A DNA stretch of 64,000 bases from Azoarcus sp. Aa7. GTDB taxonomy: Bacteria; Pseudomonadota; Gammaproteobacteria; Burkholderiales; Rhodocyclaceae. Shown here one piece after another: positions 54,744 through 64,000 of the stretch (position 1 is its first letter; each line of letters starts with the position of its first letter). Both the position numbers and the translations under genes were made by a program. Below the pieces are notes generated by a model. That model was not told where the DNA came from and ran no database searches. It was given only the letters and a program-made list of their open reading frames with translations. The stretch covers positions 62,001-126,000 of the forward strand of contig NZ_QVLR01000107.1 of NCBI RefSeq assembly GCF_014822185.1, given 5' to 3'.

Positions 54744-54937
54744 TGAAGTGGACCGAGGTTCAGGAGATCGCCATCCAACTCGCGGACAAGTTTCCCGAGA
54801 CCGATCCGACGCGCGTGAATTTTGTCGACCTGATGAACTGGGTGATGGCCCTTCCAGAGTTCGACGACGATCCGCAGCACTGCGGCGAACGTGTGCTGGA
54901 GGCCATCCAGCAGGCCTGGATCGACGAGGTCGCCTGA
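54743..54937 (+). CDS. iscX: Iron-sulfur assembly protein IscX
   Basis: Small acidic protein of 64 aa ([20 protein letters not shown], then FVDLMNWVMALPEFDDDP), which binds IscS and iron and modulates cluster assembly. Last gene of the isc operon; the stop is 40 bp before a convergent gene. Confidence 0.95.
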   Translation: MKWTEVQEIAIQLADKFPETDPTRVNFVDLMNWVMALPEFDDDPQHCGERVLEAIQQAWIDEVA

Positions 54938-54977
54938 GGCGCGACAGGACTGCGGACAGTCGTTCCGCGTCGCCGCC

Positions 54978-55430
54978 TCAGAACCGGATGGTGTCGTCCG
55001 GCGCTTCGTTCAGGCCAAGCCAGTATCGTGCGATGAGCGCGCTTGCGCGCTCGAACTCCTGTGCGTCGAGCGGTTTCCTGACGTAGCTGTTGGCGCCGAG
55101 CCGGTAGGCTTCTCGGATATCCTCAGGCGTGCAGGATTTTGCGAACATCACGACCGGCAGGAGCGAGGTCCTGAGCTCGGCGCGGATGCGGCGCAGCACC
55201 TCGAGGCCGTCGATCCGGGGAAGGTCGGGATCGAGCACGACAACCGCCGGCTGGCTCGCCGGCTTGGGTGTCGGGTGATCGTTTTCGGTGGACAGGAAGG
55301 CGAGAGCCTCGATGCCGTCGTGCGCGACGACGACGCGGTTGCCGAAACCATTCGCGCGCAGTGACGCAAGGGCCCGGGCCGCGTGGTCCGGGTCTCCTTC
55401 AACCAGCAGGACGTAACTGCCGCCAGCCAT
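54978..55430 (-). CDS. Single-domain response regulator (Rcp1-like)
   Basis: The 150-aa protein is a receiver domain alone. It has LLVEGDPDH at the start, the likely phospho-Asp in VVLDPDLPRIDGLEV (about 70), the Thr/Ser region in MFAKS, and the Lys in YVRKPLD. The acidic pair that normally binds Mg (E/D-D) reads EGD here, so one acid is replaced by Gly or shifted by one; signalling could be affected. I start at the ATG at 55430 with a good RBS (GGAGG). Cognate kinase is not in view; these proteins often pair with hybrid kinases or phytochromes. Confidence 0.82.
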   Translation of the reverse strand: MAGGSYVLLVEGDPDHAARALASLRANGFGNRVVVAHDGIEALAFLSTENDHPTPKPASQPAVVVLDPDLPRIDGLEVLRRIRAELRTSLLPVVMFAKSCTPEDIREAYRLGANSYVRKPLDAQEFERASALIARYWLGLNEAPDDTIRF

Positions 55431-55495
55431 GCCTCCACCTCCGCATTCCGGACGAATCGTGGCGGCGGCGCAGACGGCACCGCCGCACGCGGGCG

Positions 55496-56452
55496 TCAGG
55501 CTTGGGCTTCGGGCAGCTCCTCCGCACGCAGCAGGAAGACCATGTCGTCGCCGCCGCTGGAAGACAGCCACACGAAGGGCAGGTCGGGGAAGGCCGCCTC
55601 CACGATATGACGATTATGCCCCACTTCGACCGCGAGTACGCCACCGGGATTGAGGTGTGCGCGGCCTTCGGCGAGGATGCGGCGCACGACGTCGAGGCCG
55701 TCCTCGCCTGCGGCGAGTGCCATCCGCGGCTCGTGGAGGTATTCGGCCGGCAGCGTTTCCATCGAATCGGCGGTGACGTAGGGCGGATTGCTGATGATGA
55801 TGTCGAAACGGCGTCCCGCGAGTCCGTCGAACACGTCGCTCTTCACGAGCTCGACCTGTTCCTCGAGGCCGTACTCGGCGACGTTGAGGTGCGCCACCTC
55901 AAGTGCGTCGTCGGACAGGTCGGCGCCGACCACGTCGGCGTTCGGGAAGGCGTGCGCCATCAGGATCGCCAGACAGCCGGACCCGGTGCACAGGTCCAGC
56001 GCGCTGCCGACGCGCTCCGCATCCTCCACCCAGGGGGCAAAACCGTTTTCGAGCATTTCGGCGAAGAACGAGCGGGGCACGATCACGCGCTCGTCGACAT
56101 GGAAGCGGAAGTCGCCCAGCCAGGCCTCGCCGGTAAGGTAGGCGGCCGGGACGCGCTCCTCGGCGCGGCGCTCGATGACCGCGAACAGGGCTTCGCGTTC
56201 GTCGGCGGTGATGCAGGCGTCGAGGAAGGGTTCCAGGCGGTCGAGCGGTAGCGACAGGGTGTGCAGCAGCAGCCACACGGCCTCGTCGTAGGCGTCGGCG
56301 CAGCCGTGGCCGAAGAACAGGCCGGCGCGGTTGAAGCGGGTGACGGCGTAGCGCAGCCAGTCGCGCAGCGTCACGAGTTCGGCGAGCGGGCCGCTCTCGT
56401 GTTCGTGCGCGTGTTCTTCGCCGTTGTCACAGTGTTCGCAGTGGTCGGTCAT
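55496..56452 (-). CDS. prmB: Ribosomal protein L3 glutamine methyltransferase PrmB
   Basis: Methylates a glutamine of L3, 318 aa. The SAM domain has SALDLCTGSGCLAILMAH and the catalytic NPPY motif in IIISNPPYV. The N-terminal part is the helical PrmB domain. The first 20 residues are unusual: MTDHCEHCDNGEEHAHEHE, with two Cys and four His that could bind a metal. The start is fixed by the dapE stop 11 bp upstream. Likely in one operon with dapE. Confidence 0.9.
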   Translation of the reverse strand: MTDHCEHCDNGEEHAHEHESGPLAELVTLRDWLRYAVTRFNRAGLFFGHGCADAYDEAVWLLLHTLSLPLDRLEPFLDACITADEREALFAVIERRAEERVPAAYLTGEAWLGDFRFHVDERVIVPRSFFAEMLENGFAPWVEDAERVGSALDLCTGSGCLAILMAHAFPNADVVGADLSDDALEVAHLNVAEYGLEEQVELVKSDVFDGLAGRRFDIIISNPPYVTADSMETLPAEYLHEPRMALAAGEDGLDVVRRILAEGRAHLNPGGVLAVEVGHNRHIVEAAFPDLPFVWLSSSGGDDMVFLLRAEELPEAQA

Positions 56453-56463
56453 GCTCGGTCTCG

Positions 56464-57639
<1,176 letters not shown>

Positions 57640-57662
57640 TCAGGGTTGGGGGTGCGTGGCGC

Positions 57663-58850
57663 TCAGCGCGCCGGGCCGTCGTCGAGGTGCAGCGCGAATT
57701 CGCTGAACGAGGCGCCGTCGGCATTCTTGTTCTGGGGTTCGAAGTCGACCGAAGGCGGGGCGTCGGTACCTTCTGCACTGGGCGCAGCGTTGATCTGCGC
57801 GTTGTTGATCAGCCACGCGAGGTTGGTCGGCGAGTCGGCGTTCGCGAGCGCCTCCTCGAAGCTGATGATGCCTTCGCGGTAGAGCCGGTGCAGGTCCTGC
57901 TCGAAGGTCTGCGACCCCGGCGCGAGGCTCTGCTGCATCGCTTCCTTGACCTCGTTCAGCTCGCCGCGCTCCACCAGCTCGGAGACGTGGCGCGTGTTCA
58001 TGAGGATCTCGACCGCCGGAATGCGCATGCCGTCGGGTTTGCGCACGAGGCGCTGCGAGATGATGCACTTGAGCGCGACCGCGAGGTCGAGGTACAGCAG
58101 GGAACGGTTTTCCAGCGGGAAGAAGTTAACGATGCGGTTCAGCGCGTGGTAGGCGTTGTTCGCGTGCAGCGTCGCGAGGCACAGGTGGCCGGTCTGCGAG
58201 TACGACAGGGCCGCCTGCATCGTCTCCCGGTCGCGGATTTCGCCGATCAGGATGCAGTCCGGCGCCTGGCGCATCGCGTTGCGCAGCGCCTCGTGCCAGC
58301 CGAGGGTGTCGATGCCGACCTCGCGCTGGTTGACGACCGACTTGCGGTGCTTGAACAGGTATTCGATCGGGTCCTCGACCGTCAGGATGTGGCCGGAACG
58401 GTTGCGGTTGCGGTGGTCGATCATCGACGCGAGCGTCGTCGATTTGCCCGAGCCGGTCGCGCCGACGACGAGGATCAGGCCGCGTTTTTCGGTGACCACT
58501 TCGGACAGCACGGGCGGCAGGCCCAGGGATTCCAGCGAGGGGATTTCGCCCTGGATGTAGCGCACCACGATCGCGATACTGTGGCGCTGCCAGAAAACGT
58601 TCACCCGGAAATTGCCGAAATCGCGCCGTCCGAAGGACAGGTTGAGCTCCTTCTCGCTCTCGAAGGTCTCGATCTGCTCCGGGGTCATCATCTCGTAGAT
58701 CATCCGCTTGATCATGGAGGGGTCCATGACCTGCTGGTTGATCGGCATCGTGATGCCCTGGATCTTGATGTGGATCGGGGCGCCGGCCGAGATGAAGATG
58801 TCCGAAGCGAGCTTTTCCGCCATCAGTTGGAACAGCTTGTCGAAAATCAT
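57663..58850 (-). CDS. pilU: Type IV pilus retraction ATPase PilU
   Basis: AAA motor for pilus retraction, 395 aa. Walker A GATGSGKST (about 133), Asp box ILTVEDPIEYLF, Walker B CILIGEIRDRETM, His box HLCLATLHANNA. The C-terminus is longer than in PilT and lacks the PilT AIRNLIRE motif, so I call it PilU. It stands between dapD and dapE, with no pilT in view, although pilT and pilU are usually adjacent. Confidence 0.86.
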   Translation of the reverse strand: MIFDKLFQLMAEKLASDIFISAGAPIHIKIQGITMPINQQVMDPSMIKRMIYEMMTPEQIETFESEKELNLSFGRRDFGNFRVNVFWQRHSIAIVVRYIQGEIPSLESLGLPPVLSEVVTEKRGLILVVGATGSGKSTTLASMIDHRNRNRSGHILTVEDPIEYLFKHRKSVVNQREVGIDTLGWHEALRNAMRQAPDCILIGEIRDRETMQAALSYSQTGHLCLATLHANNAYHALNRIVNFFPLENRSLLYLDLAVALKCIISQRLVRKPDGMRIPAVEILMNTRHVSELVERGELNEVKEAMQQSLAPGSQTFEQDLHRLYREGIISFEEALANADSPTNLAWLINNAQINAAPSAEGTDAPPSVDFEPQNKNADGASFSEFALHLDDGPAR

Positions 58851-58891
58851 CCGGACATTCTCCTGAGCATGGTTGGGCGGACTTCGGTGTC

Positions 58892-58914
58892 GGGGTGGCC
58901 TCCGCGGCCACCCC
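58892..58914. repeat. Stable hairpin between dapD and pilU
   Basis: GGGGTGGCC (58892-58900) pairs perfectly with GGCCACCCC (58906-58914) with a 5-nt loop. No T-run follows on either strand. It could shield the dapD transcript end or set lower downstream expression of pilU. Confidence 0.6.
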
Positions 58915-58926
58915 CGGAAAGGGCGA

Positions 58927-59748
<822 letters not shown>

Positions 59749-59767
59749 GGGGGTTTCCGTTTGTATT

Positions 59768-60994
59768 TCAAAGAGTTTGGCAGAAGGCGGCGATGCGCTC
59801 GGCAGCCTCGACGCACTCGGCCGTTTCGGCCACGAGGGCGATTCGCACGAACCCGGCGCCCGGATTGACGCCGTTCGATTCCCGGGCGAGGAAGCTGCCC
59901 GGCAGAACCGTCACATTATATGCAGCCTGCAGGCGGCGGGCGAACTCGGTGTCGGGGATGGGGGTCTGCGCCCACAGGTAGAAACCGGCGTCCGGACGCT
60001 GCACCTTGAGGTGTTTGGCGACGATCGGCATCGCGCGGTCGAACTTCTCGCGGTACAGGCGGCGGTTCTCTACGACGTGTGCTTCGTCGTTCCACGCGGC
60101 GACCGAGGCGGCCTGGATCGGCAGGCTCATCGCGCAACCGTGGTAGGTGCGGTAACGCAGAAAGCCCTTCAGCACCTTCGCGTCGCCCGCGACGAAGCCC
60201 GAGCGCATGCCTGGCACGTTCGAGCGCTTGGACAGGCTGGAGAACATCACGAGGTTGCGGAAGTCGCTGCGCCCGAGGGCGTGGGCGGCCTGCATCGCTC
60301 CGACCGGGGGCGCGTCGTCGTCGAAGTAGATCTCCGAGTAGCACTCGTCGGCGGCGATCACGAAGCCGTAGCGGTCCGACAGCTCGAACAGGCGGGCCCA
60401 TTCCGCCTGCGACAGCATGCGGCCGGTCGGGTTGCCCGGCGAGCACACGAACACGAGCTGGATGTCGCGCCACACCGCCTCGGGAATGCTGTCGAAATCC
60501 GAGCCGAAACCGTTTTCCTGCAGGTTGTTGAGGAACACCGGTTCGGCACCGGCGAGCAGGGCGGCGCCTTCGTAGATCTGGTAGAAGGGGTTCGGGCTCA
60601 GCACCTTGGCGCCGGGGCGGCTGCCGTCGATCACCGCCTGAGCGAAGGCGAACAGCGCCTCGCGCGAGCCGGTGACCGGCAGCACCTGGGTCGCCGGATC
60701 GACCCTGGGCAGGCCGAAACGGCGCTCCAGCCAGCCCGCGATCGCCACGCGCAGCGGGTCGCCGCCGATCGTCGCGGGGTAGTTCGCGAGCCCCTGCAGG
60801 TTGTCCGTGAGCGCCTGCATGATGAAGGGCGGAGTCGGGTGCTGCGGTTCGCCGATCGACAGACGGATCAGCTTCAGGTCGGCCGGGGGAACGACGCCGT
60901 CGAGCAGCGCGCGCAGTTTTTCGAAGGGATAGGGCTGGAGGGGGTCGAGGTTCGGATTCACGGCGGACTGTTTCGGCTTGTTTCGAAGGGGCAT
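59768..60994 (-). CDS. dapC: N-succinyldiaminopimelate aminotransferase DapC
   Basis: PLP aminotransferase of 408 aa converting succinyl-keto-aminopimelate in the DAP route. It has the family N-terminus ([16 protein letters not shown]), [17 protein letters not shown], the Tyr/Asp cofactor region [11 protein letters not shown], and the PLP Lys in [12 protein letters not shown]. The dapC-dapD-dapE set makes this the succinylase pathway. Divergent from smc over 110 bp. Confidence 0.92.
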   Translation of the reverse strand: MPLRNKPKQSAVNPNLDPLQPYPFEKLRALLDGVVPPADLKLIRLSIGEPQHPTPPFIMQALTDNLQGLANYPATIGGDPLRVAIAGWLERRFGLPRVDPATQVLPVTGSREALFAFAQAVIDGSRPGAKVLSPNPFYQIYEGAALLAGAEPVFLNNLQENGFGSDFDSIPEAVWRDIQLVFVCSPGNPTGRMLSQAEWARLFELSDRYGFVIAADECYSEIYFDDDAPPVGAMQAAHALGRSDFRNLVMFSSLSKRSNVPGMRSGFVAGDAKVLKGFLRYRTYHGCAMSLPIQAASVAAWNDEAHVVENRRLYREKFDRAMPIVAKHLKVQRPDAGFYLWAQTPIPDTEFARRLQAAYNVTVLPGSFLARESNGVNPGAGFVRIALVAETAECVEAAERIAAFCQTL

Positions 60995-61104
60995 GCGCCT
61001 GTGCTTGAAGGCAAGGGCATCGAGCGCGCGATGTTATCATGACGCGCTTTCGCCGGCCCCGGCCGCCAATTCCAGTTCCGATTCGATCCGGCTCCGTCCC
61101 GAAG

Positions 61105-64000
61105 TGCGTCTCTCCAAGCTCAAACTCGCCGGTTTCAAGACCTTCGTCGATCCGACCACCGTGCTTACCCCCGGCAATCTCGTCGGCGTGGTGGGGCCGA
61201 ACGGCTGCGGCAAGTCGAACATCATCGATGCCGTGCGTTGGGTGCTGGGCGAGACGCGTGCGAGCGCGCTGCGCGGCGAGTCGATGCAGGACGTGATCTT
61301 CAACGGCTCGACGACGCGCAAGCCGGTGTCGCGCGCGAGCGTCGAACTGGTGTTCGACAATGCCGAGGGGCGTGCCGCGGGGCAGTGGTCGCGCTATGCG
61401 GAAATCTCGGTCAAGCGCGTGCTCGACCGCAGCGGCGAGTCGACCTACTTCCTCAATAACGTCCAGGTCCGGCGCAAGGACGTCATCGACCTCTTCCTCG
61501 GCACCGGTCTCGGCCCGCGCGCCTACGCGATCATCGAGCAGGGCATGATCTCGCGCATCATCGAGGCGCGTCCCGAGGAGGTGCGCGGCTTCCTCGAGGA
61601 GGCCGCGGGCGTCACGAAGTACCGCGAACGCCGGCGCGAGACCGAAGGCCGATTGTCCGATGCGCGCGACAACCTCGCCCGCCTCGACGACATCCGCATG
61701 GAGCTGGGCGAGCGCATCGGCCACCTGGAAGTGCAGGCGGAGATCGCGGCGCGCTACCGCGACCTGAACGCCGCGCACACGCAGCGCCAGCAGCTGCTGT
61801 GGCTGCTCAAGCGCAACGAGGCGCACGCTGAGCAGGCGCGGCTCGAGGGCGAGCTCAATCAGCTGTCGTCGAAGATGGAGGCCGACAGCGCCCGCCTGCA
61901 GGAGCTCGAGAACGCCGTCGAGGAGACGCGCGCGGGGCACTTCGAGGCGTCCGAGGCCACGCATGCCGCGCAGTCGGACCTCTTCGCCGTGTCGGCGGAG
62001 GTGACGCGGCTGGAGGCCGAACTGCGCCATCTCGACGACGCGCGCAAGCGGCTGGAGGCACGGCTCGCACAGCTCGCGACCGACGAGGCGCACTGGCAGG
62101 AGCGCCAGGCGGCGCTGGCGGCGGAGCGCGAGCGCTGGACAGGCCTGCTCGACAACGCGGCGATGCGGGCCGAGCAGGCCGAGGCGCGCCATGGCGAGAT
62201 CGCCGAGCGCCTGCCCGAGGCGGAGACTGCCCGGCAGGCTGCCGATACCACGGTCGCCGCGGCACGGCGCGAACTCGCGCAGACCGAGCAGCAGCTGCGC
62301 GTCGAAGAGGCCAACCGCGCAAGCGCCGTGCGCGCGATCGATGCATTGAACCAGCGCCGCGGGCGCCTGACGGGTGAATCGGGCGGCATCGAAGGGCCGG
62401 ACGAGGCCGTCGTCGCCCGGCAGGAGGCGCGCCTCGAAGCCCTGCGCGAGGCGCAGGAAGGTCATCAGGAAGAACTCGCTGCCGTCCAGATGCGCCTGCC
62501 CGAGGCGCAGGCCGCGCTGAAGGCCGCGCTCGAGCACGAACGGCAGGTGCAGCGGCGCCTCACCGAACTGCGGGCGCGGCGCGATGCACTCGTGCAGTTG
62601 CAGGCCAAGGTGCAGTCCCAGGGGCAGCTCGGCGACTGGTTGAAGCGCCACAGGCTGGCGGAGCTGCCGCCGCTGTGGCGCGACCTGCGGGTGGAATCGG
62701 GCTGGGAGATGGCGGTCGAGGCCGTGCTGCGCGAGCGGCTGGCGGCGCTGACCGGCGACGTGAGTGAAGCGGCGCGCGCGCTGTTCGACGACGCGCCGCC
62801 GGGATCCTTCGCCCTGGCCTTCGGCGACGGGGTGGGGGCGGCCGCCGAGCCTGCGCCGTTGCCCGGTACGTTCGCGCTGATGGACAAGATTTCCTTCGAG
62901 GACGAAGGGCTCCGGCCGGTCGTCGCCGACTGGCTGCGCGGCTGCCTGGCCACCGACGGCCTGGAGCCGTGGGTCGAGCGGCGCGGGGAGCTTGCTGCGC
63001 ATCAATGTCTCGTCGGTCCGCGCGGCCAGATCCTCACGCGGCATGCCCTGGTGCATTACGCGCCGGACAGCCGTACGCACGGCGTCATGGAGCGCCAGCG
63101 CGAGATCGACGGTCTGGCGGAACAGCAGCGCGGGCTCGAGATGGAGGCCCATATCGCCCACGACGCGCTGATTGCGGCCGAGGGCGTGGCGGCCGAGCTG
63201 CAGGAACGCGGCAACGTACTGCGGCGCGAGCTGCAGGCGGCGCAGCAGCAGGTGCATGCCGAGCAGGTCGAGCTCCTCAAGCTCACGCAGGCGCGGCAGC
63301 GCGCCGAGGAGCGCCGGGCGCAGCTCGCGCGCGACCTCGAGGACATCGTCCATCTCGAATCCACCGAACGCGAACACCTTGCCCGCGCGGAGATGGAGCA
63401 GGCGCGCGCGGCGGAGCTGGCCGAGCTGCAGCGCGAGCGTCTCGACGGCGCGCAGGAGGTGCTGGCGGAGCGCGACAACGTGCTGCGCGAGACGCGCTCG
63501 CTCGAGCAGGCCCTCGCGCGCGAACTGCAGGAGGCGCGCTTTTCGGAGCGCGAGTGCGCGGGCAAGCTCGAAGACATCGCGCGCAACCTGCAGCTGGCCG
63601 GCGAGCAGCTGGGGCGGATCGCAACGGAAACCGAGGCGCGCCGGCACGAGCTCGACGCGACCGACAGCGGCCGCAGCCGCGACGCGCTGCAGGAGGCGCT
63701 GGAACTGCGTGCGAGCCGCGAGGCGGCGCTGGCGGCGCGACGCGACGCGCTGGAAACAGCGGCGATGCGGCTCAGGCAGACCGAGGAGCTGCGTCTGCGC
63801 ACCGAGCAGGAGGCGGCGCCCGCACGCGGACGGGTTGCCGAGTTGCGGCTCGCCGTGCAGGCGGCGGAGCTCGCGGCGGCGCAGTTCGACGAGCGGCTGA
63901 TCGAGGCGCAGGCCGACGAGGCGGCGCTGCAGCCGTTGCTCGTACCCGACCTGCGCGAGGGTTCGCTGGTCCGGGAGGTTGGACGGCTTGCGCGCGAAAT
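61105..64000 (+). CDS. smc: Chromosome segregation ATPase SMC (3' truncated by window)
   Basis: Structural-maintenance ATPase of the condensin type; 965 codons are visible and the frame is still open at the window end. GTG start at 61105 gives VRLSKLKLAGFKTFVDPTTV, and the Walker A is GPNGCGKSN with IIDAVRWVLGE just after. Head sequence continues to about 165, a long coiled coil follows, the hinge is at about 515-665 (LGDWLKRHRLAELPPLWRDL to RGQILTRHALVHY), and then the second coiled coil runs to the end. Walker B and the C-terminal head lie outside. No sharp promoter is visible in the 110 bp upstream. Confidence 0.96.

Noticed and set aside
59916-63647. 1243-codon minus-strand open frame across smc and dapC
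   Set aside because: Antisense shadow in GC-rich DNA: the plus strand codes SMC with its Walker A, and the minus frame overlaps dapC in another phase without any recognisable domain.

Overview
The window is about 52 kb of high-GC betaproteobacterial chromosome interrupted by one 11.8-kb integrative element. Gene content and order (rne/rluC, the fab cluster, nadB-rpoE-rseABC-mucD-lepAB-rnc-era-recO-pdxJ-acpS, a complete isc operon led by cysE-iscR, and dap genes next to smc) fit the Rhodocyclales, most like Azoarcus/Aromatoleum/Thauera. This assignment rests on gene order and protein style read by eye, not on a search.

Layout. 1-6.7 kb: 3' part of a low-molecular-weight phosphatase gene, RNase E (minus), rluC with a HAD phosphatase, and a minus-strand pair of an RsmI-like methyltransferase with maf. 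6.8-12.9 kb: yceD-rpmF-plsX-fabH-fabD-fabG-acpP-fabF, an L32/fatty-acid-synthesis cluster with a near-consensus promoter and two internal terminator-like stems. 12.9-15.0 kb: ygfX and convergent nadB. 15.1-29.6 kb: a long plus-strand run starting with the envelope-stress unit rpoE-rseA-rseB-rseC-mucD, then a glutaredoxin-like gene, lepA, lepB, DUF4845, rnc, era, recO, pdxJ, acpS, nagZ, uvrC and pgsA; many neighbours overlap at ATGA/GTGA.

29.7-41.5 kb: an integrative element in the 3' end of tRNA-Leu(UAA), bounded by a 13-bp direct repeat. All its genes point the same way: a P4-type integrase, two A/T-richer accessory genes, an AlpA-like regulator, an SSB-like protein, a RepA-like hexameric-helicase ATPase whose 3' end carries nine GGGACA/TGTCCC hexamers (a candidate iteron origin), two tandem Nu1/DUF1441-like genes (terminase-small-subunit-like), and many small unknown ORFs. 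No capsid, tail, portal, large terminase, relaxase or conjugation gene is visible. This combination suggests a phage-satellite (PICI-like) or mobilizable island, and it is the most interesting part of the window.

41.5-48.2 kb: DUF1178 gene, alkaline-phosphatase-superfamily gene, a tRNA-Gly/tRNA-Cys/tRNA-Gly operon with a consensus promoter, a DEAD-box helicase, suhB, and divergent trmJ and cysE. 48.2-54.9 kb: isc operon (iscR, a second cysteine desulfurase, iscS, iscU, iscA, hscB, hscA, fdx, iscX) behind a promoter overlapped by two IscR-box-like sites. 55-61 kb (minus): a response regulator, prmB, dapE, pilU, dapD and dapC, so lysine/DAP synthesis is interleaved with a type IV pilus ATPase. 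61.1 kb to the end: smc, running off the window.
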